In this document: positions 11,602-23,705 of the stretch, piece by piece
Layout of the letters: every line of letters starts with the position of its first letter
How positions within the stretch are numbered: the stretch's first letter is position 1
Position numbers and translations under genes: made by a program
From: Calliphora vicina
Taxonomy: Eukaryota > Arthropoda > Insecta > Diptera > Calliphoridae
Length of the DNA: 64,000 nt
Assembly: GCF_958450345.1 (NCBI RefSeq)
Contig: NC_088780.1
Span: forward strand, 119,426,226-119,490,225
Reading direction: 5' to 3'
Notes under the pieces: generated by a model
Seen by the model: the letters and a program-made list of their open reading frames with translations, nothing else
The model's database searches: none
Told to the model about the DNA's origin: nothing

Positions 11602-12005
11602 GGTACCATACGATTTGATGCTGAGAGACCGTGAATGTCAACTTTGCATGTCCGATATGCTGCCTGAACGTAATAAAAGAATATAATTTTTGCACCGATT
11701 CATTACTCGCAATGAAAAATGGATCCATTAAGATAACTTGAAGCAAAGAGATCGTATATGAAGCCCATCCAACCTGCCGAAGCGACACCAAAGCCAAGTA
11801 GCCATGGCGCAAAGGTAATGCTTTGTATTTGGTGGTATCAAAAGGCTCCTATCTATTATGAGCTACTGAATTCTGGCCAGACATGAAACCGTAATATACC
11901 ATCATGACAACACCTGTTAAAAACTATTTAGAAAAAAGTGGGGAAACTTCCCCTCACCCGCCTTATAGTCCAGACCTTGCCTCTTCCGACTACTATTTCT
12001 TTTGA
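11602..12005 (+). pseudogene. mariner transposase, dead fragment
   Basis: The plus strand reads VPYDLMLRDRECQLCMSDML, FLHRFITRNEKWIH, PKRHQSQVAMAQR, YHHDNTC and SPDLASSDYYF in changing frames. These correspond to the region before the first catalytic aspartate (ITGDEKWI, where D is now N), the second (HDNA region, D kept) and the third (SPDLAPSDYHLF, D kept) of mariner DD34D transposases. In-frame stops and frameshifts occur throughout. The N-terminal helix-turn-helix half and the inverted ends are not visible. It appears to be the same lineage as 45060-45655. Confidence 0.8.
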
Positions 12006-13703
12006 TCGAAGCAATAAAATTTAAACTTTTGCTCAAAATTTAAAAAAAGATTGTTTACTGGTTAAATAACTTCACTTTTTCTATTTAATTTTCATTCTAA
12101 AATAGTGGCAACAATATGAGAGTAGTAAAATAAACGAATGAATCAAATTAAATTGTGAAAAATGAATTACAACTGCAGATTGACTTGTTGTTTTTCTTTT
12201 TTTCCAAAATGTTTGCGTTCTTTATTAGACCAGCAGAAAAAAGAAACGAACGAATGGAACTGAATAAATTGGCAAAATACACAAGCTCAAACTACTAGTA
12301 AAGTGAATGAAAAATTTAATCAAACTAAAAAAAAAATTATTTAGTTTAAAATATGTACACACACAATCCCTCTCAGCATCCAAAGAGAAATAACTATCGA
12401 AAAGAAAAATTTCCAAAGAAAAATGCGTATTTACAGCATGAAGGAAGGACATTTGTAGCAACAGAAGAATTTTTCTTAAATATGTATACACACAAACACA
12501 AAGAATATTACATATTTTTGTAATGGAAAGCCAAAATTATATGGATCCTGGGTACATTGTATGCATGCCATGGTTTAAGTTAACTCGGTTTGGATGGTCT
12601 AACTAGTTTCGGTATGATTTGGCTTGGTTTTTGGGTTTATAGCTCAACTAAATAAAGCTTTTTATAAAAACAGGGATAAAATAAGTAAACTTTATATTAA
12701 TCGTTGTGGCTGACATATTGATAAATGAACAAGAATGCAGTAGTAGCAGCAGCAGAAGCAGTGGCAAGAGCGGAAACAGTATGAAGGCAACATGAAGCGT
12801 GTACAACATTCACACACATTCATATCAATTACTCATGATTGAAGGCAACAGCGAATAAATGACGAAACATACTATATAAGAAACTGTTTGGAAATACACA
12901 CATGATCGCTGTGCTCCAATAAATCACAAATTAAAATAAGTTTTTGACATTTATTTAAAGAAATCTAATGAAATTAATCAACTTTGTAAAAGGATGACTT
13001 GTTTTAAAGATATAAAGGAAGAAACATAATATAATTAATGTTTTTAAAGATCCACTTCATTATACATATAGTCATATGACCATCTGTAAATTGACAAGAT
13101 TCCCAATTTATTGTTTAATGAAAGATGACTACTAATAAAGAAGAATTTACGTATGGAATAATATACCGGGTAGACTAAATGCATAAAATATATTCTCAGG
13201 CAGGCGCGGATCATCCAAGCCTATGTACAATATTAATTTCTTTAGGCAGGTGCCTTCTGTAAACAGGTTTCTTAGGTGAGTTTAGCTTATATACCTTTCA
13301 AGGTAAACTCCAATATTTGCTGGGATATAACTTCTAGCCACATATAAAACTTCACCAAAAAATTCAAGCTACAAAAAGCTAAAATTTGTTTAACCCTTTG
13401 TCGACCGGCGGTACTTATAAGTACTTATAACAATAATAAGCTGAAAAATAAAGCTGAAAACAAAACATATTTTGACCCTTTTTGTACACTCTCATATTTG
13501 GAATAATATATATATTTTTTTGCCTATTGGAAAACTTGCTTACCCAGAATAACGGTGAATTATTTCATGTTCTCATTGTGGTGTTTATTTATGTTGTAAT
13601 GATAAAAAATACAGTTTCGTAAAATACCATATAAAATAGACTTGTATTAGAAAATGTTATAAAAGTTACAAAACTAATCAATATATTAATAAAATTTAAA
13701 CAT
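12006..13703. other. Unassigned sequence
   Basis: No supported gene was found. The 88-codon open frame on the minus strand at 12225-12491 has no recognisable domain. A CAG/GCA-rich patch lies near 12738-12775. At 13391 the string TTAACCCTTTGTCGACCGG resembles a piggyBac-type end, but no partner was found. Confidence 0.35.
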
Positions 13704-14034
13704 ATGAGTGATCACAGATCGAGCTCCTTTTCTTGATTAAACGCTTATTGACCAAGTTATTAGTAAATTTAGATATTTTGAGTTTTTATATAAAAAACCG
13801 ATTTGTGGTCAGAAATGTGAGTGATCAGAGATCTAGCTCCTTTTCTTGATTAAACTCTTATTGGCCAAGTTATTGGCGAATTTATTTATTGTGAGTTTTT
13901 ATATAAAAAATCGATTTTTGGTCAGAAATATGAGTAATCACAGATCGAGCCCCTTTTCTTGATTAAACGCTTATTGGCCAAGTTATTATCGAATTTAGAT
14001 ATTTTAAGTTTTTATATAAAAAATCGATTTTTGA
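13704..14034 (+). repeat. Satellite block, three about 113-bp units
   Basis: Three tandem units begin GAGTGATCACAGATCGAGCT or close variants (near 13703, 13820 and 13930). They share TTGGCCAAGTTATTA and AAAAAATCGATTTTTGGTCA. The same unit forms the large array at 17379-19566. Confidence 0.9.
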
Positions 14035-14135
14035 TTAACATAAACATAAACATATTGAATATGAATAGAAATTGATGTAGATGTGAAATAGTTATCACAA
14101 AATTTTACCCAAAAACTATTTTAAAAATTAAAGGC

Positions 14136-14266
14136 CTCATTTTATAAAACGAAGCGTTCAGAAACGTAAGCAATTTGTATGAAGAATAATGGGAAAAAGG
14201 TTTTGAACTTGAATTTTGTCCATACAAAATTTGTTTAACGTTTGCCGTTGCGTTTTAGAAAATGAG
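14136..14266. mobile_element. Small MITE-like inverted repeat, copy a
   Basis: The ends CTCATTTTATAAAACG and the inverse CTCATTTTCTAAAACG enclose 131 bp. A similar neighbour lies at 14316-14403. Confidence 0.5.
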
Positions 14267-14315
14267 AGCATAAAACAAATTACGATTTTCATATACTATT
14301 ACAATTACTTAGGGT

Positions 14316-14403
14316 CTCATTTTGTAAAACGAAAGGGTTTGAAACTTTAATATTTTCCATACAAAATTTTGTTAACGTTTATCGTTTCGTTTTATAAAAT
14401 TAG
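14316..14403. mobile_element. Small MITE-like inverted repeat, copy b
   Basis: The ends CTCATTTTGTAAAACGAAA and the inverse TAATTTTATAAAACGAAA enclose about 88 bp. TCCATACAAAATTTTGTTAACGTTT-type interior words are shared with copy a. Confidence 0.5.
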
Positions 14404-14454
14404 ATACTTAATATGTTAATCAGAGAATTACGGCTAGATGCATAAAAAAGGCTT

Positions 14455-14998
14455 ATTGTAGATTTAAAACGCAAATTTGTTAACAAACACGTTAGCTTTA
14501 AAAACCATTTATAAAACGTTTTTTAAAGGCACAATAACTAATGTACTAATTTTTGTCTAAGCTGGCAATGCTTCTCAGATGTTTCCCGTTTTTCGTTGTT
14601 AGTGTTGCTTGCAATTAAGATAAAATATTCATTAATTCTCGGTTTTGCATTGTTTGTGTTTAGTAATAATACATTTTTGAAACTAATTTTTAGAGATTTT
14701 TTTATTAAGCTAAAATGTATTAATATACGACCGTTTTTATATACATACATATTTTATTTCAATTATTATTAAAAGTATTCGAATGACGAATATTCTGTGA
14801 TAAAATATCAATGCTTTTTCCATAATTTGTTTTATTAATTTATTTTTATTGTCATTTTGTTAAATTTTAACAAAATTTTATGAATTTCTATGGATATATT
14901 AGATTGTGTGGACCTTCTTCCATAATGTTCACACATTTTATTACTACATAGCGTTGCAGGTTAAAAGTAAATGACAAAAACGCCAATAAAACTCACTT
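14455..14998 (-). repeat. Dispersed repeat of about 560 bp, copy 1
   Basis: On the minus strand this matches 34988-35573 over its whole length, from ACAAGTGAGTTTTATTGGCA to TTTGTTAACAAA..TTTAAATC. The copies differ by many substitutions and small indels. No inverted ends or duplications were seen, and the open frames inside are not conserved between copies. Element class unknown. Confidence 0.7.
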
Positions 14999-15000
14999 GT

Positions 15001-15508
15001 GATCGTGTGATTTGTTTCTATATAAAAGTTATTTATCATGAATTTTGTATGTATACCATCATTTTTAACATATTTATTCACTTTAAAGTGATTTTCGGAA
15101 GCTGGTCTTATATGGGAGCTATGAATAATTTTTTGACATGAATTTTGTATATATAAAACTTATTTGGAGCGAAATTTGTGTATATACATATATAAATTAA
15201 ACATTTATGACCGATAAAGTCCAATTTCGGCAGGACATTTGTATGGGGGCTAGGTGAAATAATGAACCGATTTCAGCCAATTTCAACAGTTTTCGTCCTT
15301 GCGCCGAACAAATTATATGTACCGAATTTGTTTATGATCGGTCCATAATTAGTCATAGCTCACATATAAGACACGCGTCCGAAAATCACTTTAAAGTGCA
15401 TAAATCTGTAAAAAATTATGGTATACATACAAAATTCATGATAAATAACTTTTATATAGACACAAATCACACGACCTAATTTCATGGTGATCAGTCCATA
15501 ATTGGATT
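15001..15508. mobile_element. INE-1-like sequence in fold-back arrangement
   Basis: Positions 15001-15330 carry the family in reverse orientation (ATATGGGAGCTATGAATAAT, GTATGGGGGCTAGGTGAAAT). Positions 15331-15508 carry it forward (GATCGGTCCATAATTAGTCA, TCATGGTGATCAGTCCATAA). The outer approximately 140 bp of each side therefore pair as an imperfect inverted repeat. Neither terminal hairpin is present. Confidence 0.65.
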
Positions 15509-16167
15509 TGTAATCCAGTTATTGAGCAAAAAAGGTGAAAAATTGGTTAAAAAAATTAAAAAATGGGCATTTTGGCGATTTTTAAGGCACTGGATGCATC
15601 TTATTCGGGTAGGTATGTTCCGTACTTTTTTTCTAATATTCAATATCTACAACTTTGCTTCAGCCACAAAAGCGATATTCCGTACGGTATACGAGATATA
15701 ACCATGCTAAAATATAGAAAAAGTGATAAAAATCCACCTTGAGGAAAAAAATTCGTATGGCCATTAAATTATTATGGCAGCCAACTTGACAAAACTAATG
15801 ATGCAGAAGTTCTTATTTTTGGGGCTACTTTCACGTGCAATTGTCAGAATTGAGTCACAAAATCATGTGTTGTACTGTGCAATGATTGATTAAGTATTAT
15901 TAAGTGAATTAAATTAAAAATACAAAAGTTCGATTATTTTTAATAATTGATTGAAAATTTAATGTTTCGGATTTTGACAGAAAATTATAGATTTTCATTA
16001 AAAATCATTAATTGTGACAGAAAAATATTTAGAAATATTATACATAGTAGATACATTTGAATTCATATTTTCTTTATAAAATAAGATACAATTCGGACAT
16101 CATTATTTTCACCTTGATGACTTTGTTAGTCTGTATAATTGCAACATTTGGAGTTTGTAAAATCCAA
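15509..16167. other. Unassigned sequence
   Basis: No gene was found. The text near 15640-15710 (ACAACTTTGCTTCAGCCACA) loosely resembles 63625-63680 and may be an old repeat. Confidence 0.35.
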
Positions 16168-16445
16168 GAGATATTTTTGTTAACACATTTTAATCATCAC
16201 AGAGTATCTAATATAAATAAGTTTGAGTATATTTCAACTGAATTATCACTACTTTATAACAAATTCCAGCGATTCAAACCATGTTAATTTTCGGAAACAA
16301 AAAAATGAGATATTTTTGTTAACACATTTTAATCATCACAGAGTATCTAATATAAATAAGTTTGAGTATATTTCAACTGAATTATCACTACTTTATAACA
16401 AATTCCAGCGATTCAAACCATGTTAATTTTCGGAAACAAAAATTT
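16168..16445 (+). repeat. Exact tandem duplication, unit 139 bp
   Basis: A unit starting GAGATATTTTTGTTAACACA occurs at 16168 and again at 16307. The two copies appear identical by eye, ending TTTTCGGAAACAAAAA. Two overlapping open frames share their C-terminal sequence for this reason and are not separate genes. Confidence 0.95.
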
Positions 16446-17131
16446 GGCATGTTTTACACATGAATTTGGCACTAAATATAAATGTTTGAAACTCACCGCT
16501 GCCCCATATTACAATAATATAAATGAAGGCAATGAATGAGTGCTACTTGAAGCAGATCCTTTGAAAAACAAAATAAGAACATTTATAAACTAATGTATTT
16601 GAATTCATATTGCAAAAACACACAACTATTTATAGAAAGTGATTTTATTTTTCTGCTGAAATTATTTTATTTGAATATTTTTGTATACCCTACACAGATT
16701 AAGAAGGTGTTCTCATAAAAAAATCAACCAAAGTAAGAAAAAAAATACGCAACAAATTTTTTGGAAAATCTGCACATGATTAACAGTATCACCCATATAA
16801 AAACCACAATAAAAAATAAAAATAATTATTGAAACTAACATGAGTTTCATCTTCTGGATTTAGTAAATAGATTGCTTAAAGTGAAACAACTTTTTACTGT
16901 TGAGTGGTTGTAAGATACTCGTTTAATGTTTTTAAGATATTAAATAGATATTTATTAAAAACTAAAACCAAATGCGTGTTATCTATTATCAATATCAGTT
17001 CGTGTGGTAAACACACGATTGATAAGAATATTTCTTCCACCGCAAATTGTACAATGTACACATGCGTATTGTAAAATATATGAAATATTATAACAATTGT
17101 TAGAACGACTAGCAGAAGATGTTTTATTTCG

Positions 17132-17215
17132 AACTAGCTGACCCGACAGATGTTGTCCTGTCCAAGTTAAAAAAAAGCTTGTGTTCGATTTGTGAATTTT
17201 GAGAAACGGTTTGAA
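17132..17215 (+). repeat. Possible retroelement/dispersed repeat end
   Basis: The string ACTAGCTGACCCGACAGATG resembles a widespread insect repeat motif I recall as CTAGCTGACCCG. A companion-like motif ATCCCGATCGGACCAGCCGT is at 20283-20302. Identity not established. Confidence 0.25.
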
Positions 17216-17297
17216 AAGGGTAAAAATAGTTAAAAAGGAAGAAAAAAAAACTTATTATTGAATGATAATTTTAATTCATATAGAACATAGAATAAAA

Positions 17298-17377
17298 TAT
17301 ACATAGAAGCGCTACTGAGCGACAAAGAACCTACGTTTGTTGTCAAAAACCTAAGTCTTGCAACAACAGAATACATG
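17298..17377 (+). repeat. CATAGAG-family MITE fragment
   Basis: TTGTCAAAAACCTAAGTCTT, then GCAACAACAGAATACATGTA, matches the left half of the element at 2023-2204. It is cut directly at the start of the satellite array. Confidence 0.6.
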
Positions 17378-17378
17378 T

Positions 17379-19566
17379 ATTATTGGCCAAGTTATTAGCG
17401 AATTTAGATATTTTGAGTTTTTATATATAAAAAAACGATTTTTGCTCAGAAATATGAATGATCACAGATCGAGGTCCTTTTATTGATTAAACGCTTATTG
17501 GCCAAGTTATTAGCGAATTTGGTTATTTTGAGTTTTTATATTAAAAATCAAATTTTGGTCGGAAATATGAGTGATCACAGATCGAACTCCTTTTCTTGAT
17601 TAAACACTTCTTACCCAAGTTATTGGCGAATTTAGATATTTTGAGTTTTTATATAAAAAATCAATTTTTGGTCAGAAATATGAGTGATCACAGATCGAGC
17701 TGCTTTTCTTGATTAAACGCTTATTGGCCAAGTTATTAGCGAATTTAGATATTTTGAGTTTTTATATAAAAAATCGATTTTTGGTCAGAAATGTGAGTGA
17801 TCACGGATCGAGCGCCTTGTCTTGATTAAACGCATATTGGCCAAGTTATTAGCGAATTTATATATTTTGAGTTTTTATATAAAAAATCGATTTTTGGTCA
17901 GAAATGTGAGTGATCACAGATCGAGCGCCTTGTCTTGATTAAACGCATATTGGCCAAGTTATTAGCGAATTTATATATTTTGAGTTTCTATAAAAAATCG
18001 ATTTTTGGTCAGAAATATGAGTGATCACAGATCGAGGTCCTTTTCTTGATTAAACGCATATTGGCCAAGTTATTAGCGAATTTAGATATTTTGAGTTTTT
18101 ATATAAAAAATCGATTTTTGGTCAGAAATGTGAGTGATCACAAATCTAGCTACTTTTCTTGAGTAAACTCTTATTGGCCAAGTTATTAGCGAATTTAGAT
18201 ATTTTGAGTTTCTATGTAGAAAAAATCGACTTTTGGTCAGAAATATGAGTGATCACAGATCGAGGTCCTTTTCTTGATTAAACACTTCTTGCCCAAGTTA
18301 TTGGCGAATTTAGATATTTTGAGTTTTTATATAAAAAATCGATTTTTGGTCCGAAATATGAGTGATCACAGATCGAGGTCCTTTTCTTGATTTAACGCAT
18401 ATTGGCCAAGATATTAGCGAATTTAGATATTTTGAGATTTTATATAAAAAATCGATTTTTTTTCAGAAATATGAGTGATCACAGATCGAGGTCATTTTTT
18501 TGATTAAACGCATATTGGCCAAGTTATTAGCGAATTTAGATATTTTGAGTTTTTATATAAAAAATCGATTTTTGGTCAGAAATATCAGTGATCACAGATC
18601 GATGTCCTTTTCTTGATTCAACGCTTATTGGCCAAGTTATTAGCGAATTTATTTATTTTGAGTTTTTATAAAAAAAAATCGATTTTTGGTCAGAAATATG
18701 AGTGATCACAGATCGAGCTGCTTTTCCTGATAAAACGCTTATTGGCCAAGTTATTAGCGAATTTAGATATTTTGAGTTTTTATATAAAAAATCGGTTTTT
18801 GGTCAGAAATATGGGTGATCACAGATAGAGCTGCTTTTTTTTGATTGGCCAAGTTATTAGCGAATTTAGATATTTTGAGTTTTTATATAAAAAATAGATT
18901 TTTGGTCAGAAATATGAGTAATCACAGATCGAGCTTTTTTCTTGATTTGAGTTTTTATTTAAAAAATCGATTTTTGGTCAGAAATATGAGTAATCACAGA
19001 TCGAGCTTTTTTCTTGATTAAACGCTTATTGGCCAAATTATTAGCGAATTTAGATATTTTGAGTTTATATATAAAAAATAGATTTTTGGTCAAAAATATG
19101 AGTGATCACAGATCGAGGTCCTTTTCTTGATTAAAGACTTATTGGCCAAGTTATTAGCGAATTTATATATTTTGAGTTTTTATATAAAAAATCGATTTTT
19201 GGTCAGAAATATGAGTAATCACAGATCGAGCTTTTTTCTTGATTAAACGCTTATTGGCCAAATTATTAGCGAATTTAGAAATTTTGAGTTTTTATATAAA
19301 AAATAGATTTTTGGTCAAAAATATGAGTGATCACAGATCGAGGTCCTTTTCTTGATTAAAGACTTATTGGCCAAGTTATTAGCGAATTTATATATTTTGA
19401 GTTTTTATATAAAAAATCGATTTTTGGTCAGAAATATGAGTGGTCACAGATCGAGCTGCTTTTCTTGATTAGTCGCTTATTGGCCAAGTTATTAGCGATT
19501 TAAACTATTGTTAGTTTTTATATAAGTAATCGAATTTTGGTCTGAAATATGATTGATCACAGACCT
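17379..19566 (+). repeat. Satellite array, about 20 units of about 113 bp
   Basis: About twenty head-to-tail units each contain GAGTGATCACAGATCGAG, CTTGATTAAACGC, TTGGCCAAGTTATTAGCGAA, GATATTTTGAGTTTTTATAT and AAAAAATCGATTTTTGGTCA. Units differ by a few percent. One truncated unit near 18930-18985 lacks the centre. A two-unit block of about 226 bp at 18986-19211 is repeated at 19212-19437, which shows local amplification. Unit length is 112-115 bp. There is no coding potential, and function is unknown. Confidence 0.95.
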
Positions 19567-20885
19567 ATGTATTTTGCAGGTGTATTTAATAAGTGGGCGC
19601 ATTAGTGGACGCGGACAATTTTTATTTATGTAAAAACTTTTGCGGACTATGTATTGCGAACATTAAAAAAAATTAGTTAAATCGGTCTAGGCGTCCTGAG
19701 GTTTTAGCATGGTAAATTTTTCTTTCATTTAAAACTTAAATAGGATTACTATTTGGGATTTTAGAACATGTGGCCCAAAGTAGAAATTTTGATAAAAAAT
19801 TGGCGATATATTCAAAAAATGTGACATATTTTTTATATCAAAATGTTCTCCGTAAAGATACCTTATAGAAAAACATAAAATTGTTATATGTTCTTAAAAT
19901 CAACTATTTTTTGAATATTTAAATTGAAAGTCGTTTATTTTTGGATCCATAATTGATATTGCTCTGAAATCTTTCGTATGATATTTGCAATTTAATTGTC
20001 TAACTAACTAAAAAAACCGAGTCCATGCGGTCCAAAATTACGACCTATATTTTTAAAAATGCGGACCAAATTATTGCAAAATTTTAAAATTTCAATTTTG
20101 AAATTTTAAAGGGATAAATAGCACACGCAAGCATGTTGTCGGATGGGAAACAAAAAAATTGCACGTGTTTAAAAAATTTTACATGTCAAAGAGCCCACAT
20201 AGCGCCGCCCCTGGATTATTTGTAGGGTCCATTTTAATAACTTAAACTTGAATGCTCCTTGGCTACGCCCACGTCAAATTTTATCCCGATCGGACCAGCC
20301 GTTCAGAAATGCCAGATTTATCTGCCCCACTGTGCAATGTATTGTTATGTTTTAACATAAAGTTATACTTACGTTTCATACAAACATTGTTTTAACCGGC
20401 AGTATAACTACAAGTTAACTACAGCTAGACTTCGCATTAATGGGAGTATGAAAAAAATCGTGAAAACAATTTACTCAATTTTAACCAAATTTCTTTTATA
20501 TGAAGATTCTCTCTGTTTCCCCTTTTTCGTTGTATCAAAACTATATACAGGCCTGTCTAGAATGGCCCCCGAAAACTTAGAAATATTTAATATTTCTTAC
20601 TAATTGGTGTAATAAATTTATATTACCAGTTATAGCGTATAATGGCTAATATCATTATTTCATTTTCAGAGCAGTAATAAAAATTATATAAAAAGCTTGT
20701 CCTATTTTTTCTTCTGTATATATTCGCACAAGGAAACAAACTACTTTCGTACATTTAATGCGAAATGCTGTTCATTGTAAGTTTCTTTTCTATTTTAATA
20801 TTATTGTTGGAATGAAAGAATTTCATGAAATTCTCTTTAAATAATGCACACATTAAGTACAATAAACCAAGAAAAAAAGAAAAAA
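19567..20885. other. Unassigned sequence with repeat-like patch
   Basis: No gene was found. Near 20255-20330 lies CTTGGCTACGCCCACGTCAA, then ATCCCGATCGGACCAGCCGT, a motif type common near retroelement ends in insects. Boundaries are unknown. Confidence 0.3.
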
Positions 20886-21216
20886 AAACAAGTAAGAAAG
20901 TATGGTAAGTTATGTCCGACCATATAATACCCTACACTAAGTAAATGAGCAAAAACATTTTTCTTTTAAAATTTCAATAATTTATTTTCTTGAATGATTT
21001 TCGGAACTTGGCCTTATATGGGAGATATGACTAATTATGGACCGATCGTTATGAAATTGATTTATTATATTGATTTATTTCTGTTGAAGTTTATGTGTAT
21101 AACAACATTTTTAAGAGATTTATGCTCGTTAAAGTGATTTTCTAAAGAGGGCCTTTTATGGGAGCTACGAACATCTGCACAAAAGCATTATACGCTAGAG
21201 TATGGTGTAGAGTATA
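20886..21216 (-). mobile_element. INE-1-like element, internally deleted
   Basis: The reverse copy starts AAACAAGTAAGAAAGTATGG and ends TATGGTGTAGAGTATA. It keeps ATATGGGAGATATGACTAAT but lacks the GTCCGTC segment. Length is about 330 bp, like the 9108 copy, but the deletion appears independent. Confidence 0.65.
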
Positions 21217-22129
21217 AAAATGGAGAATAAAATAACTAAAAGCAAGAATGAACCAACAAGCACAGACACACGCCCTAAATAAAACTAAAAACCAAAATAA
21301 AGAAAATCTACTTCAAATACTTTTAAAATTTTTAATTCACTGCACGTTTTGCATAAAAATCTTTAACATTCAGCCAGAGATATGGCAAAGAAAAACGAAC
21401 TCACGCATATACCCGCACTCACAAATTCTAAGGATTTGAATAAAACTATAGAAATTGAAAAAAATTTAACTCTAACTAAAGCTGAGTAAAATGCAAAACA
21501 TAGGACATCTAACAACTGAATGTAAGAAAAATTTTATTTTTCTGTTTCTCTTGTAAATTGCATACATTTAAAATAGATTAAATTATAGATTTTATTACAT
21601 TTAATTTTAACATTTTATATGTAATATGTATTGTGGAGGGTTGGGGTGTATCTATAGAATAAGCAGCAAAGTGAAATAAAAATTTTAATTACAGGAATGA
21701 AATGAAATTCTTAAACTGTATGCATAAAATCTATTTCAAATGTATTTTTAATTTATAAACATATAAAAAAGTAATATTTAATTAACATTTGTTTGATTGT
21801 ACTGGCATTTCTTATGGTCATTGTTCTAACGATTGTATTTTAAGTATATGAAATTTGATTAAAATTACTCATAAGCAGGGGTGCTTCTATCATACATACA
21901 AATACTTAACTATAAGTAGCAATGCCATGATTATTAATGATAATCCGATTAAATATAATTATGTCGTAGGAATATACTAAACGAATGCCACATCTAAAAT
22001 CACTTTAACGTGAATAAAAATGCCACATATTAATACCCAAATCATTCTACCATTTTATGAACCAGCTGTTAATCAATTAATTGTCACAATTTATATATTA
22101 TTTGACACATCATCATTTGACACATTGGT
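21217..22129. other. Unassigned AT-rich sequence
   Basis: There is no supported gene. The 63-codon frame at 21248-21439 has no recognisable domain. A short INE-1-like remnant (AAAATCACTTTAACGTGAAT) is near 21996. Confidence 0.35.
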
Positions 22130-22290
22130 TACATTATACATCTCATGTAATCTAGCATGAAGACAATTGTCACTTTAGTGTTTCTATGTAATCTAGCATG
22201 TAGTCACTTTTGCTAGTTATATAACTAGTTGTCACTCTAAATGATAGGTAAAACCTCTAGTTCGGGTCAGTTCCCTAGAACGGCTGGGGA
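22130..22290 (+). repeat. AACTGCTGGG-family repeat fragment
   Basis: Two copies of TGTAATCTAGCATG lie about 45 bp apart, then ACTAGTTGTCACTCTAAATG ATAGGTAA and AGAACGGCTGGGG. The same order occurs near 6080-6165 and, inverted, near 39890-39960. Confidence 0.5.
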
Positions 22291-22859
22291 TTAGCTCCTA
22301 TATAAATATCTTCCCATAATAAAAATTTAACTATTCCTAATTCTTATATATTAAAACAGAAATACTTCTACTACATGTTCGCTTGGTGTAGCGTATTATA
22401 TGGTTGAATTAGCATAAAAGCATTATTTTGTTTTGCATTTAAGACAAATATTACAGTTTTTCCTAATATGGCAACACAGATATTGATACCAAATCAGCAA
22501 TTGAATTCAAATGTAGCATTCGTAGACATATATACACTCAAACTCTTAAAAAAGTACATGTTCAATGCGCGACTCGCTAGCGTTATCAATATTTCTACTC
22601 GAACGCTTTAACCCTTTCGGGACTACTGGGATTATATGTCCCTGCAATTTAAGAGATCAATATAATATTTGAATTAAAACATAACGGTACATGTCAGCGT
22701 ATTAATGCAGCTTAAAAATGAATTTCACAACAATGAATTGTTGAAATTTGAGCAGTTTGGAAGTTGGCCGCGCAGTAGTATAGAAAAAATATTAGCTTAG
22801 TCCAATTTGTATGAAATTTGACATGTGAAAATGTCTTGACGAGTTCAAGTGTTGTGTTT

Positions 22860-23065
22860 GGATCTAATGGACACACCAGGAGCGCGGCAAGGGGATCCCC
22901 TAGTTTGGATTCCGATTTCAAAAAAATTACAAGTAAAGAATCTCCTCATCAAGCGCATTTAAAGCTTAGGAGATATTCGTATTTGAAAATTAAATGTTAA
23001 AAATTTTTACCCACTTTGCTCCAGTTTTTTGATATCAGAGGGTCTAAATATTTTCCGAACTTCTC
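22860..23065 (+). repeat. Dispersed segment shared with 47655-47870
   Basis: Shared words include ATGGACACACCAGGAGCGCG versus ATGGGCCCACCAGAGGCGCA, ATTCCGATTT, and CTCCAGTTTTTTGATATCAG versus CTCCAGTTTTTTGATAACAG. Open frames on both strands here are repeat sequence. Confidence 0.5.
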
Positions 23066-23640
23066 CATTTTTATTTTATTCATTTATTTTTATTTATTTA
23101 TTAGACCAGTGTGCCAGTAGAGCAATATGGAACAATTTCTACCATATATATTCAAAAACCTTAAAGTAGCTGCCTCTCTAATACAAAAATTTAAAAGTTT
23201 AATAAAAGTTACACATACACACTGCCATACAGAAGTCAAATTCTGAGACTGACAGTAAATATGTGAACACGAGCGAGTTGGTATGTATGTAGGCTGGCCC
23301 TTATTTTTCACCTTTCCGATTTTCTAAAATTATTCTCTGTCATCAAAAAACTGAATGTTGAACATTTGAATTTTGGTTCATAAGAGAGATATTTACAAAA
23401 AAATTAAATGTTTGAAAATAATTTTATTAAAAATAATTTATGTATTTCATTTACCCATGTACACAGAAAAATATCGATAGGAAATCAGTAATGATTATAA
23501 ATATATATATGTATTTACTATATATTTATTCGATATATAGTAAATACAATACATCAACAAACGTAAAAGTGATTACTTGCCTCTTAAGGTTTTCGGTTAT
23601 AGAAATATTTAATTGGTTGTTAACATAGAAAACAACTTAA
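23066..23640. other. Unassigned AT-rich sequence
   Basis: No supported gene. A simple ATATATAGTAAATA inverted patch is at 23510-23550. Confidence 0.35.
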
Positions 23641-23705
23641 ATTTGGTCAAGCCCGACCATGTAATACCCTACACTGAGTAAATGAGCATAATACCCTCCC
23701 CATAA
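23641..23705 (-). repeat. INE-1-like deletion remnant
   Basis: GGTCAAGCCCGACCATGTAA, then TACCCTACACTGAGTAAATG (the 3' end of the family, reversed), joins directly to ATAATACCCTCCCCATAAAA (the 5' end). Almost the whole body is lost. Confidence 0.6.

Noticed and set aside
11602..12005. Functional mariner transposase
   Set aside because: Multiple stops and frame changes, first catalytic aspartate replaced by asparagine, and no N-terminal half.
12738..12775. CAG-repeat coding exon
   Set aside because: The trinucleotide run is short, imperfect and not inside a sustained reading frame.
13391..13412. piggyBac element end (TTAACCCTTT..), also at 22608
   Set aside because: No inverted partner with a second TTAA was found at either place, so only a resemblance remains.
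17379..19566. Possible CRISPR-like array
   Set aside because: Unit similarity extends over the whole 113 bp with no unique spacers, in a eukaryotic context; it is a satellite.
22712..23000. Overlapping antisense open frames suggesting a conserved gene
   Set aside because: The open frames fall in a repeat shared with 47655-47870, and neither peptide is preserved there.
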